Positions 8,347-15,416 of a stretch of DNA of 64,000 bases are shown piece after piece (the stretch's first letter is position 1; the number at the start of each line of letters is the position of its first letter). This DNA is from Planctomycetota bacterium (GTDB lineage Bacteria; Planctomycetota; UBA1135). The stretch is taken from NCBI GenBank assembly GCA_002705055.1, contig PAHY01000033.1:1-64000 (forward strand). The letters run 5' to 3'. Both the position numbers and the translations under genes were made by a program. The notes under the pieces were generated by a model. The model did not search any database, was not told the origin of the DNA, and saw only the letters and a list, made by a program, of their open reading frames with translations.

Positions 8347-8508
8347 GAGTCTGACCCCCTTAAATGGTGCAGCGGCTCCCTAAGCTCTTGTCAGAAAAGC
8401 AGTTTGGATCGAATTCTCATCTCGACCCCTGCCCTTGAGAACGACCCCGGAAATCCCTACAAACAAGAGACTTAGAGCAGAAGTGCAACACTCAAAGGGG
8501 TCAGACTC
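8347..8508. repeat. REP-like element bounded by inverted GAGTCTGACCCC / GGGGTCAGACTC
   Basis: GAGTCTGACCCC (8347-8358, followed by CTTAAATGG) and GGGGTCAGACTC (8497-8508, preceded by CTCAAA) are exact inverted copies enclosing about 138 bp of less GC-rich, apparently non-coding DNA. Nothing inside is long enough for a transposase. The arrangement resembles paired REP sequences or a miniature element mobilised in trans by a Y1 (RAYT) transposase encoded elsewhere. That enzyme is not in the window. The right end abuts the stop codon of the sulfatase gene at 8511. Confidence 0.55.
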
Positions 8509-8510
8509 GT

Positions 8511-9911
8511 TTAGCCGCCCTCGCCGTCCTCGGCATAGCCCAGTTTCTCAAGCAGCGCCCGTTCTGCCTCGCTTTGCTCGACCTCGCGCATGACCGCGCG
8601 ATCACTGATTCCGGCCTGGACGTAATCCTGCAGCGCCTTGCGTAGCCGCGCATCCTGCTCGGGGGAGCCGGCGCGCTCGAGCGGCTGCTGCTCGATGGGG
8701 TCAGTTTCAATATCAAAAATCTGCAACTCTCCTTTCTCATCCTGGATGAGGCGCCAGCGGCCGGCGTTGAGGCCCCAGAGGTCGAGCGGACGGAACTTGC
8801 TCTTCCGTCGATGCGCATACAACAAACGGTCGTCGAGCGCGGGCGCGGCCTCGCCGGCCAGGAAGGGAGCCAGGCTCTGGCCGGAGCTCTCGACCGGCGG
8901 CGCGAGCTTGAGCCAGTCCAGCAAGGTCGGCAGCAGATCGTGGATCGCCACCGGGGTCGCGACGCGCTGCGCCTGAACCCCCGGCCCACGCGCCATCAGC
9001 AGGATCCGATTCAGCTCGGCATGCATCTGGAAGGGATGACCAATGCCGCCGTGCTCGCCGAATTCCTCGCCGTGGTCGGAGACCACGATGACCAGCGTGT
9101 CGTCGCCCCAGCCCCAGGCCTGCTCGAGCGCGGCCAGATGCTCGTCCAGGAAGCGCAGCTCGCTGCGGTAGGCCTCGGCGGCCTCCTCGGCCTCGCTGCG
9201 AGCCTCGCCGGGATCCAGCCCGTCTCCGCCGGGCGGTCGGTACCACGGCGCGCGCCGGTTGTAGGGCTTGTGCACATCCATGTAGTGGAGGTACAGGAAG
9301 TAGGGATGCTCACCCGAGCTCAGCTCCTCGCGCCACGGCTCGGCCCAGGCAGCAACCTGATCGGCAGTGCCTTCCGGTTGGGCGATGAACTTCTCGAAGC
9401 CCCGGTCGAAACCGATCTGCGGTCCGATGTTCGGGTTGGTGGCCACCCCGAAGCAGCGATAGCCGAACTCACGCAGGTACTGTGGCAGCAGCACCATGTC
9501 CGGCGCAAACGCGTTGATGCGCTGCCCCTGCGGGGCGATTTCGGCGACGCCCTTGTCTTCCTGGCGCTCCTTGCGCCGCGAATGCGCCATCAGCCCTTCG
9601 ACGATGCCGTGTTCGGTCGGATAGAGCCCGCTGAACAGCGAGGCGCAGGCCGGCGCCGTCCAGGTGGAGGTGCTCCAACAACGATCAAAGACCGTCGCGT
9701 CCTGCGCGAAACGCTTGAGCCAGGGCGAGGTCTCGCGCGCGGCCCCGTAGGCCTGGGTGTAGTCCGGCCGCAGCGCGTCGAGCATCAGCAGCACGACGTT
9801 GGGCTGCTTCCCTCCCGCCGTGAGGGCGCGCAGGCGCGAGGCCGCGGCCCAGGCCGTCGCCCCCACCGCCATGCTGGCTTGCAGAAACTCGCGGCGCGTC
9901 GACGGCGTCAT
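8511..9911 (-). CDS. Tat-exported sulfatase/alkaline-phosphatase superfamily hydrolase with Thr in place of the usual Cys/Ser
   Basis: The 466-aa protein has a twin-arginine signal (RREFLQ, residues 6-11). Sulfatase-fold segments follow: NVVLLMLDALRPD for the first metal ligand, TWTAPACASLFSGLYPTEHG for the active-site strand, and SDHGEEFGEHGG for the metal-binding loop. In true sulfatases the active-site consensus is C/S-x-P-x-R, whose Cys or Ser becomes formylglycine. Here the aligned positions are Thr85 and Cys89, so both the nucleophile precursor and the Arg are missing. A Thr nucleophile is normal in phosphoethanolamine transferases and some phosphodiesterases of this superfamily, so phosphoryl chemistry is as likely as sulfate ester hydrolysis. 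The gene lies 33 bp after ispG. Confidence 0.85.
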   Translation of the reverse strand: MTPSTRREFLQASMAVGATAWAAASRLRALTAGGKQPNVVLLMLDALRPDYTQAYGAARETSPWLKRFAQDATVFDRCWSTSTWTAPACASLFSGLYPTEHGIVEGLMAHSRRKERQEDKGVAEIAPQGQRINAFAPDMVLLPQYLREFGYRCFGVATNPNIGPQIGFDRGFEKFIAQPEGTADQVAAWAEPWREELSSGEHPYFLYLHYMDVHKPYNRRAPWYRPPGGDGLDPGEARSEAEEAAEAYRSELRFLDEHLAALEQAWGWGDDTLVIVVSDHGEEFGEHGGIGHPFQMHAELNRILLMARGPGVQAQRVATPVAIHDLLPTLLDWLKLAPPVESSGQSLAPFLAGEAAPALDDRLLYAHRRKSKFRPLDLWGLNAGRWRLIQDEKGELQIFDIETDPIEQQPLERAGSPEQDARLRKALQDYVQAGISDRAVMREVEQSEAERALLEKLGYAEDGEGG

Positions 9912-9944
9912 CGGCAGGGCCCTCCGGATCGCATGGACTCCAGC

Positions 9945-11030
9945 CTACGCGGAGACCGGGGCCGCGCCGGCCTGTTCGCGCTTCCAGGCCTGCACTTCTT
10001 CGTAGAGCGCGTCGACCATGTCGGCCTCGGGCACGATGCGCACCTGCTCGCCGTTGCGGTACAGGATGCCCTTGCCGCCGCCCCCGGCGATGCCGATGTC
10101 AGCCTCGCTGGCTTCGCCCGGACCGTTCACGACGCAGCCGAGCACCGCGATCTTGACCGGCGCGTTCTCGCCCTGAAGCCGAGCCTCCAGCTCGTTCATC
10201 AGCGCTTCGAGGTCGATCTCAATCCGCCCGCAGGTGGGGCAGGAGATCAGCTCGGGGCTGGTCACGCGGGCGCCGGTTGCCTTCAGAATGTCGAAGGCGA
10301 CCGGGATCTCAAGCACCGGATCGGAGGTCAGTGAGACGCGAATGGTGTCGCCGATGCCGTCGAAGAGCAGCGGCGCCAGACCAGCAGCCGACTTAGTGCT
10401 GCCGTAGCCGGGACGGCCCGCCTCGGTCACGCCCAGGTGCAGCGGAATGTCCGACTGCGCCGCGAACTTGCGGTTGGCGTCGATCACCGTGCGCGTGTCG
10501 GTCGACTTCAGCGACACGACCAGGTTGTGAAACCCCATCTCTTCGACGGTCTCGCAGTGGCGCAGCGCCGACTCGACCATGGCATCGGGCGAGGGCCAGC
10601 CGTACTTCTCGAGCAGGTCCTTCTCGACCGAACCCGAGTTGACTCCGATGCGCATGGCGATGCCCGCCTGCTTGGCCTCCTTGACCACTTCGCGCACCCG
10701 ATCCAAGCTGCCGATGTTGCCCGGGTTGAGCCGCACCTTGTCGACCCCGGCCTCGATCGCCCGCAGCGCCATGCGGTGGGTGAAGTGAATATCCGCCACC
10801 AGCGGGATCGGGCAGTTGGCCCGAATCTCGGGGAGAGCATCGGCGGCGCGGTCGTGATTCACCGTCACCCGCACGATCTCGCAGCCCGCCTCCACCAGGC
10901 GCTCGATCTGTTCGATCGTGGCCTTGGCATCGGCGGTTTCGGTGCAGGTCATCGACTGCACCCGGATCGGGTGATCGGAACCGATCTTCAGATCGCCGAC
11001 CGTGACCTCGCGAGTGGCGCGACGGGACAT
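9945..11030 (-). CDS. ispG: 4-hydroxy-3-methylbut-2-en-1-yl diphosphate synthase (flavodoxin)
   Basis: This 361-aa protein is the IspG/GcpE enzyme of the MEP isoprenoid pathway. It reductively converts ME-cPP to HMBPP using a [4Fe-4S] cluster. It begins with SRRATREVTVGDLKIG and PIRVQSMT, carries the TIM-barrel segments VRLNPGNIG and RIGVNSGS, and ends with the cluster-binding cysteines of SCPTCGR and LGCVVNGPGE. ATG 11030 gives the usual family N-terminus. ATG 11048 is also in frame, but a TACAAT hexamer 6 bp before 11030 fits a leaderless start there. The gene is divergent from the phosphoesterase gene with 16 bp between starts. The downstream sulfatase may share its transcript. Confidence 0.95.
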   Translation of the reverse strand: MSRRATREVTVGDLKIGSDHPIRVQSMTCTETADAKATIEQIERLVEAGCEIVRVTVNHDRAADALPEIRANCPIPLVADIHFTHRMALRAIEAGVDKVRLNPGNIGSLDRVREVVKEAKQAGIAMRIGVNSGSVEKDLLEKYGWPSPDAMVESALRHCETVEEMGFHNLVVSLKSTDTRTVIDANRKFAAQSDIPLHLGVTEAGRPGYGSTKSAAGLAPLLFDGIGDTIRVSLTSDPVLEIPVAFDILKATGARVTSPELISCPTCGRIEIDLEALMNELEARLQGENAPVKIAVLGCVVNGPGEASEADIGIAGGGGKGILYRNGEQVRIVPEADMVDALYEEVQAWKREQAGAAPVSA

Positions 11031-11046
11031 GCGGATATTGTAGGTC
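11031..11046. promoter_or_regulatory. Compact divergent start junction ispG / phosphoesterase
   Basis: Only 16 bp separate ATG 11030 (reverse) and ATG 11047 (forward). The spacer holds TACAAT on the reverse strand (11042-11037) and TATTGT on the forward strand (11036-11041), each 5-6 bp from the respective start. Neither side has a Shine-Dalgarno sequence. Overlapping -10 elements driving two leaderless messages would explain this. Confidence 0.4.
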
Positions 11047-11946
11047 ATGCTTCGGCGCGCCTCCCTGCTCGCGACCCTGTTCATGGTGGCATCCTGCTCG
11101 CTTTTTCCCTCCGGCTCGGCCCCGGGGCCCCTGCGCCTCGCCCTGATCGCGGACTGCCAGTACGCCGACGCCGACGACCGCGGGGTGCGGCTGTACCGCC
11201 GCTCGCCGGCCAAGCTGGAGGAAGCGGTGAGCACCCTGGCCGCGCTCGAGCCCGACGCGCTGCTCCATCTTGGCGACTTCATCGACCGCGACTGGGAGTC
11301 CTTCGACACCGTCGTGCCGATCCTCGAACGGATGCCCTGCCCGGTGCACCACGTGCTGGGCAACCATGACTTCGAGGTCGCCGACGAGCGCAAGCTCGAT
11401 GTCCCGGCGCGGCTCGGCCAGGCCGAGCGCTACGCCGCGGTCGAGCTGCCCGGCGGCTGGCGACTGCTGATCCTGGACGGAAATGACTTCAGCTACGTCG
11501 CCTGGCCGGAGGAGCATCCTCGCGCCGAGGCCTCGCGCCGTTTCCACCGCGAAGTGAATCCGGATTCCCCCACCTGGAACGGCGGCATCGGCCCGGAGCA
11601 GATGGAGTGGCTGCGCCGCGAGTTGGTCCGCGCGGACGCCGAGGGCACCCCGGTGCTCGTGGCCTGCCACTTCCCGCTGTGGCCGGACGATGTCCACAAC
11701 CTCTGGAATGCCGAGGAGGTGCGCGAGCTGCTCTGCGCCCACGCCTGCGTCAAGCTGTATGTCAACGGGCACAACCACGCAGGCAACTACGCCGAGCGCG
11801 AAGCGCTGCCTTTCCTCACCCTCGAAGGCATGCTCGACACCGAGACCAATGCCTTCGCGCTGCTGCTCCTCGAAGGCGACCGCGCCGAACTGCGCGGCTT
11901 CGGCCGCGCGACCAGCCGGGTCATGCAGCTGCGGCCCGCGCGCTAG
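11047..11946 (+). CDS. ADPRM-type Mn-dependent ADP-ribose/CDP-alcohol diphosphatase-like phosphoesterase, lipoprotein
   Basis: The 299-aa protein starts with a lipoprotein signal (MVASC, Cys17), so it acts outside the cytoplasm. Calcineurin-like metallophosphoesterase motifs follow: ADCQYAD (D36, Q38), GDFIDRD (about 76-82), GNHDF (105-109), ACHFPLWPD and NGHNHAG. DxQYAD instead of DxH, together with WNGGIGPEQMEWL and the C-terminal LEGMLDTETNAF, matches the ADPRM family known from eukaryotes and some bacteria. Those enzymes hydrolyse ADP-ribose or CDP-alcohols with Mn2+. Substrate here is by analogy, and an extracytoplasmic nucleotide diphosphate hydrolase is plausible. Its stop is fused with that of the convergent membrane-protein gene in CTAG at 11943-11946. 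Confidence 0.82.
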   Translation: MLRRASLLATLFMVASCSLFPSGSAPGPLRLALIADCQYADADDRGVRLYRRSPAKLEEAVSTLAALEPDALLHLGDFIDRDWESFDTVVPILERMPCPVHHVLGNHDFEVADERKLDVPARLGQAERYAAVELPGGWRLLILDGNDFSYVAWPEEHPRAEASRRFHREVNPDSPTWNGGIGPEQMEWLRRELVRADAEGTPVLVACHFPLWPDDVHNLWNAEEVRELLCAHACVKLYVNGHNHAGNYAEREALPFLTLEGMLDTETNAFALLLLEGDRAELRGFGRATSRVMQLRPAR

Positions 11947-12788
11947 TTGAGGAAGTCAGCGAAGTCGGCGAGGTCGCCCTGACTCGCCTCGGTCAAACGA
12001 TCCTCGGCCTTGGTGCCCATCTTCTCGACCAGAGGCGTGCGCTTCTCGGCCCAACGCGCCGCCGATTCTTTTTCTTCCAAGTAGAGCTCGGCGAACTGAG
12101 CTTCGGCGTTGTCGGGAAGATCTTGACCGGTGAGCGCCTGCCAAGCTGCGGCGACATCGCGCTCGCAAGCACGAAAGGCCTTCGCGCGCTCGTGGTGATA
12201 GGCGATGTGCGCGTGGCAGAACGCCAGCTCGCGGGCCGAGACCATGCGCTGATTCTTGCGCCGCAGCAGCCAGACCCGGGTCACGATGGTGACGGCAAAG
12301 CCGGCCAACGCCAGCGAGACCGCGGCCAAGACCGTCATCGTGGTGGGCTCCTCCGCCCCCACCGCCTGCTTGCGCACAACCCCATAGGAAAGGCTGAGCG
12401 AAACACCGACAAAGGCCGCCAGCACCAGCTCGAAGGCCAGCTTGATCTGCGCCATGATCGCGGTGCCGAAGGCCAGCTTGTGCAGCTGATCCTGGAACAC
12501 CTCCTCGGCGCCACGCTCGGCCTCGTCTAGCGACTCATCGGCCTCGCGCAGATCGTGGAACAGCTCCTCGGCCGCCGCGCGCAGCTTGAGCAGGTAGTCG
12601 GCGCGACGCTCGTCGAGCTGCACGCGCTGTTCGACCCGTCGCTCAAACTCGTCGACCAGCCGCTGGCTGCGATCCACCAGCAGGTCGTCGCTGGCGTGAC
12701 GCTTGATGCGGCGCATGGCGCGGCCCAGTCGCACCGCCCAGGAAGGGTCGAGGTACTCGAGTGCGCCGGCGTCCGCGGACTCGCTCAT
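11943..12788 (-). CDS. Hypothetical membrane protein with coiled coil
   Basis: ATG 12788 gives 281 aa with no family I recognise. Residues about 20-110 are rich in charged heptad-like sequence (ERRVEQRVQLDERRADYLLKL), suggesting a coiled coil. Two transmembrane helices follow, at roughly 115-140 (LAFELVLAAFVGVSLSLSYGVV) and 155-178 (MTVLAAVSLALAGFAVTIVT). A charged helical tail of about 100 residues ends the protein. The codons upstream of 12788 overlap the GST gene and are not used. It sits 8 bp after the GST gene as the last member of the four-gene operon led by the B12-binding regulator, so its expression is presumably tied to that regulator. Confidence 0.7.
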   Translation of the reverse strand: MSESADAGALEYLDPSWAVRLGRAMRRIKRHASDDLLVDRSQRLVDEFERRVEQRVQLDERRADYLLKLRAAAEELFHDLREADESLDEAERGAEEVFQDQLHKLAFGTAIMAQIKLAFELVLAAFVGVSLSLSYGVVRKQAVGAEEPTTMTVLAAVSLALAGFAVTIVTRVWLLRRKNQRMVSARELAFCHAHIAYHHERAKAFRACERDVAAAWQALTGQDLPDNAEAQFAELYLEEKESAARWAEKRTPLVEKMGTKAEDRLTEASQGDLADFADFLN

Positions 12789-12796
12789 CGTTCGGC

Positions 12797-13468
12797 TTAC
12801 GCAGCCGCCTGGGCGAGCGTTTGCATCAGCGGGTCGTGCGCCAGGACGCGCTCGAGGAGCGCTCGCGTGCGCGGCCGCGCCTCTTGTACCGCGCAGTGCT
12901 CGAAGTAGAAGGGCCAGAAGGGGAAGCCGCTGCCTTCGACCGCCGCCTGAATGGAGGCCGGCGGAATCACCAGGACGAGCCGCGCTGCCACGCAGACATC
13001 GGCAGCCGTCATCGCATCGCCGACCAGCCACTCACGCCCTTCCAGTTCGTCCTCCAGCTTCTGGGTATCCGCGGTGATCTGCGCGCGCGCTGCATCGAGC
13101 GCCGCCTGGTCGAAATCCTGCCGACCGAATGCCATCGCCCAGACCCCACCCAGCCCCGCCAGGGCTTCGGAGCGCGCCCAGCGCTCCCACTGCTCGACCA
13201 CGCGCAGCTGATCCACGTCGGTCGGCAGGAGGCGCGGGCCCTCAAAGTTCAGATCGAGGTAGCGCAGGATGGAGTGCGAGTCGTACATCCGGAAGCCCTC
13301 GCCGGTCAGCCCGGGCGTGAGCCCGACCCCGTAGTCGGCGATCGCCTGCGTGCGATCCTGGCCATCCACCTGCTTGCTCTCGAAGGGAATCCCCTTGTAG
13401 CCCAGCGCAATGCGCACCTTGGTGCAGTTCGGGGACGGCGGCAGTTCGTGCAGGACCAGCGGCTTCAT
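12797..13468 (-). CDS. Glutathione S-transferase family protein
   Basis: The 223-aa product has the two-domain GST layout. A thioredoxin-like N-terminal domain contains LHELPPSPNCTKVRIAL and the glutathione-binding YDSHSILRYLD (about residues 62-72). An all-helical C-terminal domain follows, with VGDAMTAADVCVAA as the N-capping box. The SPNC segment suggests a Ser or Cys at the catalytic position. Cytosolic GSTs conjugate or reduce electrophiles and peroxides; the co-substrate in this phylum may not be glutathione. It is third in the leftward operon, with 9 bp between its start and the end of the TudS-DUF1722 gene, which fits a stress role beside a light-responsive regulator. Confidence 0.88.
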   Translation of the reverse strand: MKPLVLHELPPSPNCTKVRIALGYKGIPFESKQVDGQDRTQAIADYGVGLTPGLTGEGFRMYDSHSILRYLDLNFEGPRLLPTDVDQLRVVEQWERWARSEALAGLGGVWAMAFGRQDFDQAALDAARAQITADTQKLEDELEGREWLVGDAMTAADVCVAARLVLVIPPASIQAAVEGSGFPFWPFYFEHCAVQEARPRTRALLERVLAHDPLMQTLAQAAA

Positions 13469-13477
13469 CCGCGCAGT

Positions 13478-14437
13478 TTAAGTGCGCAGCGCTTCGTCGA
13501 AGTAGATCTGATCGAGCAGATAGTCTTCCTGGTAGGCCGTGGCCAGGAAGCGCAGGATGCGCGCCGGCAGCGCCAGGGTCGCTTCGCCGCGACGGTAGGC
13601 CTCGATGGCCTCGCGCACTTCTTCCTTCTCTGCGGGACGCAGCGGGTGCTTGAAGAAGCCCGCCATGTGATCCAGCACATTCTGATGCGTGCCGCGGGTC
13701 GGTCGCCGGGCGATGCAGCGCAGGTAGAGGTCCTGGTAGCGCTCCGCGAACTCCGCCGCGGGCAGCTCGGAGATCGCGCCGACCAGCTTGCCGAGCTCCT
13801 GGTACAGCGCGGTGCTGTGGGCGAGCAGGAAGAACTTCTCGCGCGTGTGGAAGTCGACGACCGCGCCGCGCTTCCAGTCACCATCTTCAAACAGCAGGCG
13901 CAGGCGGCGCACCGCGCGCACCCTCCCGAAGAAGTGCGCCTGCAGATGCGGATCATTCAGGCGGCCGTCTTCCTCAAGCGGCAGCCACGGCAGCCGCGCC
14001 CGCAGCGTCTCGACGAAGAAGCCGTCGCGCGAGCGATGACTTGGACCGCCATCCTTATAAACCTTGATCCGTTCCATCCCGCAGCTGGGCGAGCCCTTGG
14101 CCAGGACGAAGCCATGCAGGTTCTCCGCCGCTAGCTCTTCAGCCTTCTCCTCGGCCCAGGCGCGCATCGCGTCGGTGTGATCGCGCCCGGAGTCGGTCTC
14201 GACCAGCCGGTCCTCGCCGTTCTCCCCCACCACGATCCGAATGGTCGGCCGCGGCGTACCCATGCCGATGCCCATCTCCGGGCAGACCGCGATCCAATCC
14301 ACGCGCTCCTTCAGCCCGCGCGTGATCAGCCGACACTCCTTGGCCTGCGCGTTGTAGCGCACCGGCGCGCCGAGCAAGCACATCGAGGTGCCAAGGCGCA
14401 GAGGGCGTTCCTCGATCGGCGGAAGCGGCCAGACCAT
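13478..14437 (-). CDS. DUF523 (TudS-like) and DUF1722 (YbgA) fusion protein
   Basis: The 319-aa protein joins DUF523 (about residues 12-165) to DUF1722 (about 190-310). The DUF523 part holds three Cys in conserved places: SMCLLG (C20), AVCPEMG (C52) and GSPSCG (C119). In the thiouracil desulfidase TudS, Cys at such positions bind an open [4Fe-4S] cluster used to remove sulfur from thio-bases. DUF1722 has no established reaction; visible family segments are HTREKFFLLAHS and TRGTHQNVLDHMAGFFK. Such fusions are often found beside photolyase and CarH/LitR regulators in proteobacteria, and the same neighbourhood is seen here. A role in repairing or recycling photo-damaged thionucleotides is inference. 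It starts 9 bp after the regulator gene. Confidence 0.88.
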   Translation of the reverse strand: MVWPLPPIEERPLRLGTSMCLLGAPVRYNAQAKECRLITRGLKERVDWIAVCPEMGIGMGTPRPTIRIVVGENGEDRLVETDSGRDHTDAMRAWAEEKAEELAAENLHGFVLAKGSPSCGMERIKVYKDGGPSHRSRDGFFVETLRARLPWLPLEEDGRLNDPHLQAHFFGRVRAVRRLRLLFEDGDWKRGAVVDFHTREKFFLLAHSTALYQELGKLVGAISELPAAEFAERYQDLYLRCIARRPTRGTHQNVLDHMAGFFKHPLRPAEKEEVREAIEAYRRGEATLALPARILRFLATAYQEDYLLDQIYFDEALRT

Positions 14438-14446
14438 GCGGTCAGC

Positions 14447-15388
14447 TTAGCCCTGCTGATCAAAGGGGCGCAGACCATACTCGGCCTGCAGCCATAGCTC
14501 GAACTCGGCCAGCGTCGGCAGATAGGTCACGTCGCGGACGCCGCGACGCGCGCGGCGGGCGCCGCGGCCGCCGACCAGAAGCTGCGTCTTGGGATGGAGC
14601 TCGCGACGCAGCGCGGTGATCGTGCGATCCGTCGCCGGTCCGCCGGACGAGGTCGACACGCTGATCGCCACCGGCGAACGCGGCACCTCGAGCGAGACGC
14701 GGGCGATCTCTTCCGGCGGCAGGTCGACGCCGAGCAGCACCGGCTCGCGTTCGTAGAGCGCGACCAGCAGCGCGACGAGCTGCAGCCCGAGGCCGTGCCG
14801 TTCGCCGGTGAGCGTCGCCAGGATGACCCGATCGGACTCGGCGATCTTGCGCTCGCCCGCCGCGACCTGGCCGCGGAAGCCGCGCAGCAGATCCTGCAGC
14901 ACTTCCGTGAGCTGGTGCTCCTGCGCGATGGTCAGCCGATCTTCCTGCCAGGCGCGCCCGACCTCGTGGATCAGCGGCACGATCGCGTCGTAGATCGTGA
15001 TCCGCGCGCCGCGGTTGCGCCAGCAGCGCTTCAGCTCGTCGGCGAGCGCGACGCTGTCGCTGGCGTAGACCATGTCCATCATCTGCTGGACCAGCGGCCC
15101 CAGCTCATCGCCAGGCTGATCGGCGAGCAGCTTGTCGAGCTCGGCCTCTTCCAGCTTGAGCACCTTGCCGGGGCGATGACCATTGGCGAGCGCTTCGGCG
15201 ATGCGCCGCAGCCACACCACCTGATCCTGGGTGTAGCGACGATGCCCGGAGGGCAGGCGCACCGCGGCCGGGCGGCCATAGCGCCGCTCCCACACCCGAA
15301 TGGTGTGCGGGGACAAACCCGTGGCCTCGCCGACCTCTCCAATCGACAGAAGCTCATCCGGGTTTGGCTTCGCCCCTGGATCTGCCAT
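14447..15388 (-). CDS. B12-binding MerR-family regulator (CarH/LitR-type photoreceptor)
   Basis: The 313-aa protein has a MerR-type winged helix at about residues 13-60 (LSIGEVGEATGLSPHTIRVWERRYG, then PSGHRRYT). A four-helix bundle follows with W147 and E157-H158 in a W-x9-EH pattern, then a Rossmann-like cobalamin domain with E196-x-H198 in TGERHGLGL. In CarH the matching Trp, Glu-His and axial His hold adenosylcobalamin. Light breaks the tetramer and releases DNA. All these landmarks are present, so it is likely a light-sensitive repressor. It is divergent from the class II photolyase gene with 24 bp between starts and leads a four-gene operon. Targets are inferred to be both flanking operons. 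Confidence 0.88.
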   Translation of the reverse strand: MADPGAKPNPDELLSIGEVGEATGLSPHTIRVWERRYGRPAAVRLPSGHRRYTQDQVVWLRRIAEALANGHRPGKVLKLEEAELDKLLADQPGDELGPLVQQMMDMVYASDSVALADELKRCWRNRGARITIYDAIVPLIHEVGRAWQEDRLTIAQEHQLTEVLQDLLRGFRGQVAAGERKIAESDRVILATLTGERHGLGLQLVALLVALYEREPVLLGVDLPPEEIARVSLEVPRSPVAISVSTSSGGPATDRTITALRRELHPKTQLLVGGRGARRARRGVRDVTYLPTLAEFELWLQAEYGLRPFDQQG

Positions 15389-15416
15389 CTGACGAGATTA
15401 TAAGCTAGACAGATGG
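15385..15416. promoter_or_regulatory. Symmetric divergent promoter/operator between regulator and photolyase
   Basis: Perfect 7-bp arms CCATCTG (15385-15391) and CAGATGG (15410-15416) flank an 18-bp core with the palindrome TTATAA at 15398-15403. Each arm contains one of the two start codons. Read leftward the core gives the consensus -10 TATAAT 9 bp before ATG 15388. Read rightward it gives TATAAG 8 bp before ATG 15413. Both messages would be leaderless. The dyad is a good candidate operator for the MerR-type regulator, which would then repress itself and the photolyase together. Confidence 0.5.

Larger units (their letters stand above)
8168..8510. other. Intergenic region holding a terminator and a REP-like insert
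   Basis: This roughly 340-bp stretch has no credible gene. From right to left it holds the inverted motif pair described at 8347-8508, a leftward terminator (8313-8344) and an inverted repeat (8250-8274). The 8360-8500 part is visibly richer in A and T than the surrounding DNA, with runs such as GTCAGAAAAGCAGTTTGG and ATCGAATTCTCATC, which points to a different origin. Confidence 0.6.

Noticed and set aside
8695-8703. GGGGTCAG inside the sulfatase gene as another repeat copy
   Set aside because: Only eight bases match, and it lies in conserved coding sequence, so chance is the better explanation.
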